Origin: Thermostichus sp047461615
GTDB taxonomy: Bacteria; Cyanobacteriota; Cyanobacteriia; Thermostichales; Thermostichaceae
Direction of reading: 5' to 3'
NCBI RefSeq assembly: GCF_047461615.1
Contig: NZ_JANSHI010000002.1
Location: 136,927 to 200,926 of the forward strand
DNA: 64,000 nucleotides
The first letter of the stretch is position 1. Each line of letters starts with the position of its first letter. The position numbers were made by a program, and so were the translations under genes. The notes under the pieces are model-generated. The model was not told the DNA's origin, did no database searches, and was given only the letters and a program-made list of their open reading frames with translations. Positions 25,079-33,162 of this stretch are shown here, in pieces.

Positions 25079-26353
25079 TCAGGTGGGGATCCCCTGGACC
25101 ACGGACAAAGTCGCCCCCAGCAGTTCCAGAGCCCGCTGCAACTGGCGATCCTCAGGGTCGCCCAGGGTTTCTGCCGTTAGGGGAACGGGGCCCTCGCCCA
25201 CCACCACATCGGGCTGGATCCCTTGGCGGTGAATGTCGCGGCCGTTGGGGGTGAGGTATTTGGCAGTCGTCACGGCCAGCCCTGAGCCATCTGCCAGCTC
25301 CATCAGGGATTGGATCAGCCCCTTGCCGAAGGTGCGCGTTCCCACCAGTTGCGCCCGCCCGCTGTCCTGCAATGCCCCCGCCAAGACTTCGCTAGCGCTG
25401 GCACTGCCTTGGTTAACCAAGACCACTAGCGGCGCCTGGGTGAGAATTTCGCCGGTGGCAGGAATGCCTTCTAGAATGCCGTGGCGATCCTTCACCAGCA
25501 CGATGTTGCCCTTGGGGATCCAAAAGCGGGCAATCTCAATGGCCGCCTGCAGCAGTCCTCCGGGGTTGTTGCGCAGATCCAGGAGGTAGCCCCGCACCCC
25601 TCGGGCTTCTGCCGCCTGGATAGCCTGGCGCACTTGGGTGGCTGCATTGCCGTTGAACTGGCTGAGGCGGATGTAGGCCACCAATCCCTGGGGCAGCTCA
25701 AAGAAAGCCGTGCGCACCGGGTTAATGAGGATTGACTGCCGCACCAGCTCCACCTCCCAGATGCGCCCCTGCCGCCTTAGCCGCAGGCTAACGGTTGTAC
25801 CGCTAGGGCCGCGCATGCGCTCTGCCACCTCGTCCAAGCTCAGCCCCGCCACTGGCACCTGATCCACTGCCAAGATCTCATCCTGGGGCTGGATCCCGGC
25901 CCGCTCGGCAGGGGTGCCCTCCATGGGAGCAATAACCCGCACCGCCCCCTGCTCGTCGATGGCAATCTGCAGGCCAACACCGCTCAGCTCGCCGGCAGTA
26001 GAGGTCTGCAGACTGAGGTAGTGCTCCCGATCCAAAAAGCGGGTGTAGGGATCCCCCAGGGTGGCCAACATCTCTTCAATGGCCCGATAGGTTTCCTGAC
26101 GATTCTTCAAGGGCCGCGCCAGAAAACGCTGCCGCACCTGCCACCAGTTTTGCCCGTTAAACCCCGGATCCACGTAGGCCCGATCCACATACGCCCAAGC
26201 CTGGGCCAGCAGTTGCTGCTCTTCTCCCCAGCGGCTGGCCTGAGCTCGGTAGGCGCCAGTGCCTAAACTTGCCCAGAGCAGGCACCCCAGCAGCAGAATG
26301 CGGAGAACCCAGCGGATCCCCCACTCTTTCTTCTTTGGCTTTGGCGCAACCAT
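25079..26353 (-). CDS. ctpA: carboxyl-terminal processing protease CtpA (D1 protein processing)
   Basis: Serine/lysine-dyad protease (S41) that cleaves the C-terminal extension of precursor D1 so the oxygen-evolving cluster can assemble; 424 residues from ATG 26353. The N-terminal hydrophobic segment VLRILLLGCLLWASLGTG is a signal or anchor for the lumen. The PDZ domain spans roughly residues 100-190 (GELSGVGLQI, ERAGIQPQDEILAVD). The catalytic serine is in NQGSASASEVLAGALQD and the lysine in TFGKGLIQSL. FNGQNWWQVR near the start is typical of CtpA rather than CtpB or CtpC. Confidence 0.93.
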   Translation of the reverse strand: MVAPKPKKKEWGIRWVLRILLLGCLLWASLGTGAYRAQASRWGEEQQLLAQAWAYVDRAYVDPGFNGQNWWQVRQRFLARPLKNRQETYRAIEEMLATLGDPYTRFLDREHYLSLQTSTAGELSGVGLQIAIDEQGAVRVIAPMEGTPAERAGIQPQDEILAVDQVPVAGLSLDEVAERMRGPSGTTVSLRLRRQGRIWEVELVRQSILINPVRTAFFELPQGLVAYIRLSQFNGNAATQVRQAIQAAEARGVRGYLLDLRNNPGGLLQAAIEIARFWIPKGNIVLVKDRHGILEGIPATGEILTQAPLVVLVNQGSASASEVLAGALQDSGRAQLVGTRTFGKGLIQSLMELADGSGLAVTTAKYLTPNGRDIHRQGIQPDVVVGEGPVPLTAETLGDPEDRQLQRALELLGATLSVVQGIPT

Positions 26354-26573
26354 AGACGGCAAGACGCTAAGAAAAGTTAACGTATATGAACAAGACGCAA
26401 TATCGAAACCTGTTTTGCCAGCGAGAATGCGGATTCCTGCCCCCGAGCTGAGCCTAACTTAAGGAAGTCGTTAACAAATTGTGTTACAGTGCTGGTTGAG
26501 GTGGGGCTGTCCTCCACCGTGGAGTGACTTTCTCCTGCCGGGGAGATACCGAGAAATTGGAAAGAAAGGTACC

Positions 26574-27221
26574 ATGGGCAAAGTTTACGATTGGCTAGAC
26601 GAGCGGCTAGAGATTACGCCCTTCGTCGACGACGCAACCGGAAAATTCATCCCGCCGCACGTTAACATCTTCTATTGCCTTGGCGGCATTACGCTGGTGT
26701 GCTTTCTCATTCAGTTTGCCACCGGCTTTGCCATGACGTTTTACTACCGTCCGACGGTGGCCGAGGCCTTTGAGTCGGTCAACTACATCATGACCCAGGT
26801 CAACTTCGGCTGGCTGCTGCGCTCCATCCACCGCTGGAGCGCCTCCATGATGGTGTTGATGATGATTCTGCACACCTTCCGGGTTTACCTGACCGGTGGG
26901 TTTAAAAAGCCCCGCGAGCTGACCTGGGTCACCGGCGTGATCTTGGCGGTGCTGACGGTTTCTTTCGGGGTTACGGGCTACTCTCTGCCCTGGGATCAGG
27001 TGGGCTACTGGGCAGTCAAGATCGTCTCGGGAGTGCCCAGCGCTATCCCGGTGGTGGGTGATGCCCTGGTTCAGCTTATCCGCGGTGGCGAGGCTGTTGG
27101 CCAAGCTACCCTTACTCGTTTCTACAGCCTGCACACCTTTGTCCTGCCTTGGCTGACGGCGGTCTTCATGACCATGCACTTTTTGATGATCCGCCGCCAG
27201 GGCATTTCTGGACCCCTGTGA
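26574..27221 (+). CDS. petB: cytochrome b6 of the cytochrome b6f complex
   Basis: Heme-bearing core subunit that oxidises plastoquinol; 215 residues, exact family length. It starts MGKVYDWLDERLEITPF. Cys35 in NIFYCLGG is the covalent attachment site of heme c(n). HRWSASMMVLMMILH and SLHTFVLPWLTAVFMTMHF provide the histidine pairs for the two b hemes. petD follows 67 bases downstream. A GAAAGAAAGGT ribosome binding site precedes the ATG. Confidence 0.97.
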   Translation: MGKVYDWLDERLEITPFVDDATGKFIPPHVNIFYCLGGITLVCFLIQFATGFAMTFYYRPTVAEAFESVNYIMTQVNFGWLLRSIHRWSASMMVLMMILHTFRVYLTGGFKKPRELTWVTGVILAVLTVSFGVTGYSLPWDQVGYWAVKIVSGVPSAIPVVGDALVQLIRGGEAVGQATLTRFYSLHTFVLPWLTAVFMTMHFLMIRRQGISGPL

Positions 27222-27288
27222 TCCAGGGCTGGTTGGATCCCCTACTTTCCCTTGCTCAACCCTTTTGCCCCAGACAAGGAGAACTGCT

Positions 27289-27801
27289 ATGCCTGTCTCG
27301 AAGCAAGCGCTGGCGACTGAGGTTATTACACGCAAAGTTGACCTGGACAACCCCAAAGTTTTGGCCAAGCTGAAGAAGAACATGGGCCACATGACCTACG
27401 GGGAGCCCGCTTGGCCTAACGACTTGCTCTTTATGTTCCCGGTGGTCATCCTGGGCACTATTGGGGTGATTGTCGGCCTGGCGGTTATGGATCCCGCGGG
27501 TGTAGGCGAGCCGGCAGATCCCTTTGCCACGCCCCTGGAAATTCTTCCCGAGTGGTACCTCTACCCTGTGTTCCACATTTTGCGCGTTGTTCCCAGTAAG
27601 CTGCTGGGCATTGCCCTGATGTTGGCTATTCCCGTGGGCCTTTTGTTTGTGCCTTTCATTGAAAACGTCAACAAGTTCCAGAACCCGCTGCGCCGTCCAG
27701 TGGCGACGACGGTGTTTTTGATTGGCACTTTGGTAACCCTGTATCTAGGCATTGGCGCCACTCTGCCGCTGGACAAGTGGGTTACCCTGGGCCTGTTCTA
27801 G
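27289..27801 (+). CDS. petD: cytochrome b6f complex subunit IV
   Basis: Subunit IV, three helices, completes the quinol-oxidising site with PetB. MGHMTYGEPAWPNDLLFMFP, the PEWY motif (EILPEWYLYPVFHILR) and KLLGIALMLAIPVGLL are all clear. The ATG at 27289 with an AAGGAG site gives 170 residues, about 10 more than usual, because of an N-terminal extension (MPVSKQALATEV). A good terminator follows. Confidence 0.96.
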   Translation: MPVSKQALATEVITRKVDLDNPKVLAKLKKNMGHMTYGEPAWPNDLLFMFPVVILGTIGVIVGLAVMDPAGVGEPADPFATPLEILPEWYLYPVFHILRVVPSKLLGIALMLAIPVGLLFVPFIENVNKFQNPLRRPVATTVFLIGTLVTLYLGIGATLPLDKWVTLGLF

Positions 27802-27825
27802 AGAGCCGAATATTGATAACTCTAG

Positions 27826-27860
27826 GTGCAGCAGGCTGATGGCCAAGCTGCACTTTTTTT
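27826..27860 (+). terminator. Rho-independent terminator of petBD
   Basis: Stem GTGCAGC (27826-27832) / GCTGCAC (27847-27853) with a small inner GGC/GCC helix in the loop, followed by TTTTTTT (27854-27860). It sits 25 bases after the petD stop. Confidence 0.9.
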
Positions 27861-27947
27861 AGGGGAACTTTCCCGGGGGACTTTTCGGCAAACCTGTGGG
27901 CAAGGGGATGGTAATATCGCTACGCACTCCTCTTGCGGGGACCGCCC

Positions 27948-29063
27948 ATGAGCGTTTCTTCTTCTGCTGCTCAAACCTATCGGATTACTGCCCTAGCCGG
28001 CGATGGGATCGGCCCTGAGATTATGCAGGTGGGTCGGGCAGTTTTGGACGCCGTTGCCGCTCAGATGGGGTTTTCCCTCCAGTGGCAGGAGGGCCTAATT
28101 GGCGGAGCAGCCTACGAGGCCACGGGGGATCCCTTGCCCCCGGAGACCTTGAAAATGGCCCAGGAAAGCGATGCCGTTTACTTGGCAGCAGTTGGCGACT
28201 TTAAGTACGATACCCTGCCGCGCCAGAAGCGACCGGAGCAGGCTTTGCTGGGCTTGCGGGCCGGCTTGGGGCTATTTGCCAACTTGCGGCCGGTGAAGAT
28301 CTTCCCCCAACTGGTGCAAGCCTCCTCCCTAAAGCCGGAGGTGGTTGCTGGGATCGACCTGGTGGTGGTACGCGAGCTCACCGGCGGCATCTACTTTGGT
28401 CAGCCCCGCGGGATCTTCGTCGATGCCCAGGGGTCCCGCCGCGGCGTCAACACCATGGCCTACAGCGAGGCCGAGGTGGATCGTATTGCCCGCGTAGCTT
28501 TTGAACTGGCCCGCAAGCGACGGCGCAAGCTTTGCTCGGTGGATAAGGCCAATGTGCTGGAGGTGTCGCAACTGTGGCGGGAGCGGGTTACCGCCATTGC
28601 CGCCGAATACCCTGACGTAGAGCTTTCCCACCTCTATGTCGACAACGCGGCCATGCAGTTGGTGCGCTGGCCAAAGCAGTTTGACGTCATCCTGACAGAA
28701 AACCTCTTTGGGGATATCCTCTCCGACGAGGCGGCCATGCTAACTGGCTCCATTGGCATGTTGCCTTCTGCCTCTCTGGGAGCTACCGGCCCAGGCCTCT
28801 ATGAGCCAGTCCATGGCTCAGCTCCGGATATTGCCGGCCAAGACAAGGCCAACCCCATTGCCCAGGTGCTTTCTGGGGCAATGCTACTGCGCTACTCCTT
28901 GGATCAGCCCCAAGCTGCTGACCGCATCGAACAGGCCGTCGAGGCGGTTTTGGCCCAGGGCTACCGCACCGCCGACATCTACTCGGAGGGGATGACCCTG
29001 GTCGGCTGCCGGGAAATGGGGGAAAAGATCCTGGCTGCCCTGGCTCAGCTGCCCGCCTCCTAG
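27948..29063 (+). CDS. leuB: 3-isopropylmalate dehydrogenase
   Basis: NAD-dependent oxidative decarboxylase of leucine biosynthesis; 371 residues from ATG 27948. Motifs are ALAGDGIGPEIM, LGLRAGLGLFANLRPVK, VVRELTGGIYFGQPRG, CSVDKANVLEVSQLWRE, LTENLFGDILSDEAAM and YEPVHGSAPDIAGQDKANP. The ELTGGIYFG loop is typical of LeuB rather than isocitrate dehydrogenase. A TTG 15 bases upstream is an alternative start. It converges with ntcA. Confidence 0.95.
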   Translation: MSVSSSAAQTYRITALAGDGIGPEIMQVGRAVLDAVAAQMGFSLQWQEGLIGGAAYEATGDPLPPETLKMAQESDAVYLAAVGDFKYDTLPRQKRPEQALLGLRAGLGLFANLRPVKIFPQLVQASSLKPEVVAGIDLVVVRELTGGIYFGQPRGIFVDAQGSRRGVNTMAYSEAEVDRIARVAFELARKRRRKLCSVDKANVLEVSQLWRERVTAIAAEYPDVELSHLYVDNAAMQLVRWPKQFDVILTENLFGDILSDEAAMLTGSIGMLPSASLGATGPGLYEPVHGSAPDIAGQDKANPIAQVLSGAMLLRYSLDQPQAADRIEQAVEAVLAQGYRTADIYSEGMTLVGCREMGEKILAALAQLPAS

Positions 29064-29070
29064 CAGGTGT

Positions 29071-29087
29071 CTCTCAGCCGTTGAGAG
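29071..29087. terminator. hairpin between convergent leuB and ntcA
   Basis: A 6-bp stem CTCTCA (29071-29076) / TGAGAG (29082-29087) with a GCCGT loop lies in the 32-base gap between the two stop codons. There is no T tract on either strand, so a terminator role is only a guess from position. Confidence 0.3.
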
Positions 29088-29095
29088 CTGGCCCC

Positions 29096-29779
29096 CTAGG
29101 TAAAGCGATAGCCAAGCTGGATGGGGTCGTGGACAGTGATCTTCTTCTTGTGGATAGAAATGTAGTTTTTCTTGCGCAACTCTCCCAAGAGACGGGTAAT
29201 GGTGACGCGGGTTGATCCGATGGCTTCGGCAATAGCCTGGTGAGACAGCTTGAGGTCGATGGTTACACCATTGGGGCCAGGCACCCCGAAGTCGCGGCAG
29301 AGGATCAACAAAAAGCTAACTAGGCGGGAGGCCATGTCGCGGTGGGCCAGGGTTTCAATCATCATCTCTGTCTGCAGGATACGGGAAGCCAAGCTCTTAA
29401 GCAGCAACATGGCCAGCTCAGCGTTCTCCCGTACAGACTTTTCCACCTGTTCGATGGGCAGAGAAAGCAGCTCGACGCGAGTAAAAGCTACGGCGTGATA
29501 GAAGCGGTCGGAGCGCTGCCCGGTAATGAAGGAGAGCACACCAAAAATACTGTTCTCCCGCAGGAGGGCAACGGTAATTTCTTCCCCCCTTTCGTACACC
29601 CGCGAGAGCTTAACCGCCCCTTTGACCAAAAAGTAAACCCGCTCCGCCGGATCGCCGGGGAGAAAAATGGTCTTGCCGCGTTCATAAGTCTCGATAACCG
29701 GAGGATGGCGAGATCCTCCTAACTGCTTAAAAGCTGCAATGAGAGATTTTTCTGCGACGGCCACCACGAGATTCGTCAA
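29096..29779 (-). CDS. ntcA: global nitrogen regulator NtcA (CRP family)
   Basis: CRP/FNR-family activator that senses 2-oxoglutarate and switches on nitrogen assimilation genes; 227 residues. The effector-binding barrel includes FLPGDPAERVYFLVKGAVKL and ITVALLRENSIFGVLSF. The dimer helix is ASRILQTEMMIETLAHRDMA. The HTH LSHQAIAEAIGSTRVTITRL is nearly diagnostic for NtcA. The frame opens with TTG at 29779; GTG codons four and five positions in are alternatives and no ATG is available. A consensus NtcA-type promoter lies upstream on this strand. Confidence 0.95.
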   Translation of the reverse strand: MTNLVVAVAEKSLIAAFKQLGGSRHPPVIETYERGKTIFLPGDPAERVYFLVKGAVKLSRVYERGEEITVALLRENSIFGVLSFITGQRSDRFYHAVAFTRVELLSLPIEQVEKSVRENAELAMLLLKSLASRILQTEMMIETLAHRDMASRLVSFLLILCRDFGVPGPNGVTIDLKLSHQAIAEAIGSTRVTITRLLGELRKKNYISIHKKKITVHDPIQLGYRFT

Positions 29780-29869
29780 CCTTTCAAGGTCAGTTTATCT
29801 CTAGGATCAACCCCAGAGGTTAGCTTGGGGCACCTGGATCGAGCTGCCCACGACTCGAAGACTACCCTA

Positions 29870-29912
29870 AACTTAAGAGGCTCTGCCTGGATATCTTTGT
29901 AGCAAGAGCTAC
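29870..29912 (-). promoter_or_regulatory. NtcA-activated (autoregulatory) promoter of ntcA
   Basis: Read on the minus strand, GTAGCTCTTGCTAC (29912-29899) matches GTA-N8-TAC exactly. It is followed after 23 bases by TAAGTT (29875-29870), which fits the -10 form TAN3T. This spacing is that of class II NtcA promoters. A start site some 7 bases further would leave a leader of about 80 bases before ntcA. On the plus strand no equivalent -10 is seen at the right distance. Confidence 0.8.
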
Positions 29913-29941
29913 GTTCCTTTGTTGCGACAAGGGAAGGTTGT

Positions 29942-31768
29942 ATGGGGATCCCGCCGGCTGAGGTTGCCACCCCTTCTCGCCCTGGCCGTCAGCACTTTAC
30001 GGTGCGGATGCCAGAGCCAGCCAGTCACCTCTTGGAGGTGGAGCTGCAGATTCGCGAAGTGGAACCAGAGGTGCCCCTGCGGCTGCGGCTGCCAGTGTGG
30101 ACGCCGGGATCCTACCTAGTGCGGGAGCATGCCCGCCATGTACAGGAGTTTCAGGCCCTGAGCGAGCAAGGGAGCCCTTTGGACTGGCGAAAGGTTGATA
30201 AAAACACCTGGGAGGTAGACCCACCTGGGTGTTCGGCGGTTACAGTCCGCTATCGGGTCTATGCCTATGAGCTGACGGTGCGCACCAACCATCTGGATCT
30301 CACCCACGCCTATTTCAATGGGGCGGCGCTCTTTCTCTACGTGCCTGGCCGCGAGCGGGAGCCCTATACGCTGACCGTGATCCCTCCCCACCCCGACTGG
30401 CGCATTGCCACCAGCCTGCGGCCCCTGGCCTCTCCTTCCCCAGGGGATCCTAGCGCTGGCCAGTCTTTCTTTGCTGAAGACTACGACGAGCTGGCAGACA
30501 GCCCAGTGGAAGTGGGCTTGCACCAGTTGCGCTCGTTTGCAGTGGAAGGGATCCCGCACTACTTCGTGGTCTGGGGAGCGGGCACCCTGAATTTGGATCA
30601 AGCAGTGGCCGATGCCGAGAAAATTGTCCGAACCACGGCAGCGTTTTTTGGCGGGCTGCCCTACAACCGCTACTGGTTTATTGTGCATTTGTCGGCCGGG
30701 GGATTTGGTGGCCTAGAACACAAGTACAGTGCCACCCTCAACTATTCTGGACTAGAGCTGCATCAGCCTCAGTCCTACCGCCGCTTTTTGGCGCTGCTGG
30801 CCCATGAGCTTTTCCATGCTTGGAACGTCAAGCGGCTGCGCCCTCTAGCTTTGGAGAAAATTGACTACAACCAAGAAAACTATGTGGACTGCCTCTGGTT
30901 CTGCGAAGGGGCGACCAGCTACTACGAAAATGTTATCTTGCTGCGAGCAGGGATCCTCAGTGCCAAAGAGTTTTTGCAGATCCTATCTGAGCAAATTAGC
31001 CGGCTACAGCGCACGCCAGGTCGAGTCGTACAATCGCTGCAGGAGGCCAGTTTCGATGCTTGGATCAAGCTCTACCGTCCTCACGAAAATAGCCTCAACA
31101 GCCAGGTTTCCTATTACCTCAAGGGCGCTTTAGTCTGCTGGCTGCTAGATCTGCACATTCGCCACCTTTCAGGGGGTCGGGGATCCCTGGACACGGCCAT
31201 GCGGGATTTGTGGCAGCGCTTTGGCCGGTTTGAGAAAGGCTATACTAACCAGGACTTGCGGGAGGCCTTTGAGCGAGCAGCCGGTGTCGACCTTGGGCGC
31301 TTTTTTGCCGCCTACGTGGAAGGCACGGAAGAACTGGACTACGACACCTACCTCCATCCGTTCGGCCTCACCCTCAAGGCCCACTTTAGCCGCCCCAACC
31401 CTCCTCCCTACCTGGGCCTGAACTTCAACGGCGAGGGCAACCGCATCAGCGCCGTCGAGATAGGCTCCCCGGCTCAAAAAGCAGGCATCTGGGCTGGCGA
31501 CGAGCTGGTGGCTTTGGATGGCTTTCGGGTAAGCGCCGCCACCTTGCCGGAGCGCCTGGCAGCCTATCAGCCCCACCAAACCATCTGTCTTAGCGTCTTC
31601 CAAGGCAATCAGTTAAAGCACTTTTGGATCCCCTTGGATCCACCCCGCCCGGATGTGTACACCCTCGAGGCCTTGCCTGAGCTCACTCCCGCCCAGAAAG
31701 CGCTCCAACAAAGCTGGTTGGGATCCCTGCTCGGCTCTTCGGGACAAGATACGCCTCTTCTTGCCTGA
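29942..31768 (+). CDS. M61-family metallopeptidase with PDZ domain
   Basis: Glycyl-aminopeptidase-like protein of 608 residues. The zinc motif HELFHAWNVKRLRP (HExxH near residue 288) is preceded by the M61 signature GGFGGLEHKYS and followed by the downstream glutamate in WFCEGATSYYE. An N-terminal beta domain (LRLPVWTPGSYLVREHARHV) and a C-terminal PDZ domain (NRISAVEIGSPAQKAGIWAG) complete the usual layout. There is no signal peptide, so it is likely cytoplasmic. It is divergent from ntcA and shares the intergenic region with the NtcA site, though no matching -10 is seen for this direction. Confidence 0.92.
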   Translation: MGIPPAEVATPSRPGRQHFTVRMPEPASHLLEVELQIREVEPEVPLRLRLPVWTPGSYLVREHARHVQEFQALSEQGSPLDWRKVDKNTWEVDPPGCSAVTVRYRVYAYELTVRTNHLDLTHAYFNGAALFLYVPGREREPYTLTVIPPHPDWRIATSLRPLASPSPGDPSAGQSFFAEDYDELADSPVEVGLHQLRSFAVEGIPHYFVVWGAGTLNLDQAVADAEKIVRTTAAFFGGLPYNRYWFIVHLSAGGFGGLEHKYSATLNYSGLELHQPQSYRRFLALLAHELFHAWNVKRLRPLALEKIDYNQENYVDCLWFCEGATSYYENVILLRAGILSAKEFLQILSEQISRLQRTPGRVVQSLQEASFDAWIKLYRPHENSLNSQVSYYLKGALVCWLLDLHIRHLSGGRGSLDTAMRDLWQRFGRFEKGYTNQDLREAFERAAGVDLGRFFAAYVEGTEELDYDTYLHPFGLTLKAHFSRPNPPPYLGLNFNGEGNRISAVEIGSPAQKAGIWAGDELVALDGFRVSAATLPERLAAYQPHQTICLSVFQGNQLKHFWIPLDPPRPDVYTLEALPELTPAQKALQQSWLGSLLGSSGQDTPLLA

Positions 31769-31845
31769 GAATCTTGAAACAGGCGGGTAACCTAAACCTA
31801 GTTAACCTAGGCAAAAAGTAACAATAGGGGCAAGGAGCCAATCTG

Positions 31846-32439
31846 ATGGACCTCGTTTTGGCTTTGTTAATTGGAGTGGCTGTTGGTTTCTCATTGGGTG
31901 TTTACGTTGCCCGCCGTTACAAGGCCAATCCTAGACTAGAGGCCTGGCAGCGAGAGGTCATTAGAGAGATATCTTCATGGCTGCTGGGCCAAGAACTCGA
32001 CAAAACCTTAATCAAGTTAGGAGAAGGATTGGCAGACGAGACTTCTCAGAGGTTACAGTCTATCCAAGCTGATCTTGAAGAGTTCAGGCTGCGTCTTCTA
32101 GAAAGTTATCAAAGTTTTCTGCAGGTTTGGGGTAAGGATCTTACGCAGGCTATATCTGTAAAGCTAGCTGAACATAGTGAGCAGCTCAACAGTCAGCAAG
32201 CTATCCTAGAAAACTTAGTGAAAGAAGCTAGAGGTATCTATCAGCAACTACAGGTTGCTCTTAAAAAATCTTCCAGATTAGAGATATCCCAAGCTACAGA
32301 TCAAAACTCTCAAAAAGATCAGGATGCCATCCATAAAACAATAGAGAATAGTCTACCAGACGATGTACCGAGAGATAAGGAAAAAGTAGCTGCTTCTAAC
32401 ATGCTAGAAGTTGACATATCGAAGATAGAACTTTCTTAA
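31846..32439 (+). CDS. membrane-anchored coiled-coil protein, probably 5' part of a broken gene
   Basis: Reads as 197 residues: one N-terminal membrane helix (LALLIGVAVGFSLGVYVARR), a long helical region likely to form a coiled coil (SQRLQSIQADLEEFRLRLLE, KLAEHSEQLNSQQAILENLV) and a polar tail. The DNA is clearly more AT-rich than its neighbours, with different codon use, suggesting transfer. The frame stops at 32437, but the next frame stays open from 32429 and reads on as a lysine-rich linker into nuclease-like sequence. The gene is therefore probably truncated by one inserted base near 32431-32437. An AAGGAG site precedes the ATG. Function unknown. Confidence 0.6.
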   Translation: MDLVLALLIGVAVGFSLGVYVARRYKANPRLEAWQREVIREISSWLLGQELDKTLIKLGEGLADETSQRLQSIQADLEEFRLRLLESYQSFLQVWGKDLTQAISVKLAEHSEQLNSQQAILENLVKEARGIYQQLQVALKKSSRLEISQATDQNSQKDQDAIHKTIENSLPDDVPRDKEKVAASNMLEVDISKIELS

Positions 32440-32512
32440 ACTCGAAAAACATAAAGATCAGAAGCATAGATATGGAGGAAGGGGAGTAGAAGCTAGTCAA
32501 ATAGCTGACCTT

Positions 32513-33141
32513 ATGGGTAGTCAGTACTCTTTGATCAAAAGATTCTATGGAATGATTAAGTCAAGTATGAACAGCGGAAACTCTTTCTCAATAAACCTTA
32601 GAGACGAACCTCAACAAGTAATTGGCACAACTTGCCAGGTTGCCACAGAGCTATACAAGATTGCATTTTTGGAAGAGTATAGATACTTCAGAGCGCCCAG
32701 GTGTCTGCTAGTAGCAAGAGCCAGCAGATCTCCACAAGCACTGAATTTTCTCTCAGGAAACTGGCTGGAGAGATACGTTAGGAATAGGTTGATTTGCCTT
32801 GCTAAAAGGCAAACTGGAAAGATTGATTTTCTTACATAGCAAATGCCAAAGTTACTTTGTCAAACGGAGATGATTTTGAGATGGATCTTCTCTTCCACGT
32901 TAATGATCAATTTTACTGGGTAGAGTCGAAGACAGGTGAGTACCAAGATAAAGTACAAAAGTCTTCCAAGATTGCTTCTGACCTTGGTCTTCAGAGAAAC
33001 CAAGCCATCATAGTTTTGACCGACGTTAGTCAAGATGCAAAAACCAGTCTATCCTCTCTCTATCATTTGTCGTTCATCAGTGTTGATGAGGTTGAGGCTA
33101 CATTTGAGAGGATCTTAAAAAGTCACCTTCGAGAAGTCTGA
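32513..33141 (+). pseudogene. PD-(D/E)XK nuclease-like domain (Card1/DUF1887-like), frameshifted
   Basis: Two frames together spell a nuclease-type domain. Frame one (to 32839) ends NFLSGNWLERYVRNRLICL. Frame two, joined at the TTTT run near 32827-32830, continues FSYIANAKVTLSNGDDFEMD and LLFHVNDQFYWVESKTGEYQ. The WLE, EMD and ESK residues fit the acidic and lysine positions of PD-(D/E)XK nucleases such as the C-terminal domain of Card1/Can2 (DUF1887). A single missing T explains the break. With the upstream shift, the span 31846-33141 is exactly 432 codons, as if one ancestral gene had suffered +1 and -1 changes. No CRISPR locus is nearby. Confidence 0.6.
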
Positions 33142-33162
33142 AAGGCACCCAAGAGCATTAGC

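Noticed and set aside
31797..31811. CCTAG-TTAAC-CTAGG near the left edge of the AT-rich island
   Set aside because: A 5-bp inverted repeat is too short to call an attachment site or mobile-element end, and no matching copy is seen at the right edge.
32513..33141. CRISPR-Cas ancillary gene
   Set aside because: The nuclease resembles Card1, but there is no CARF domain visible, no cas gene and no repeat array in the window.
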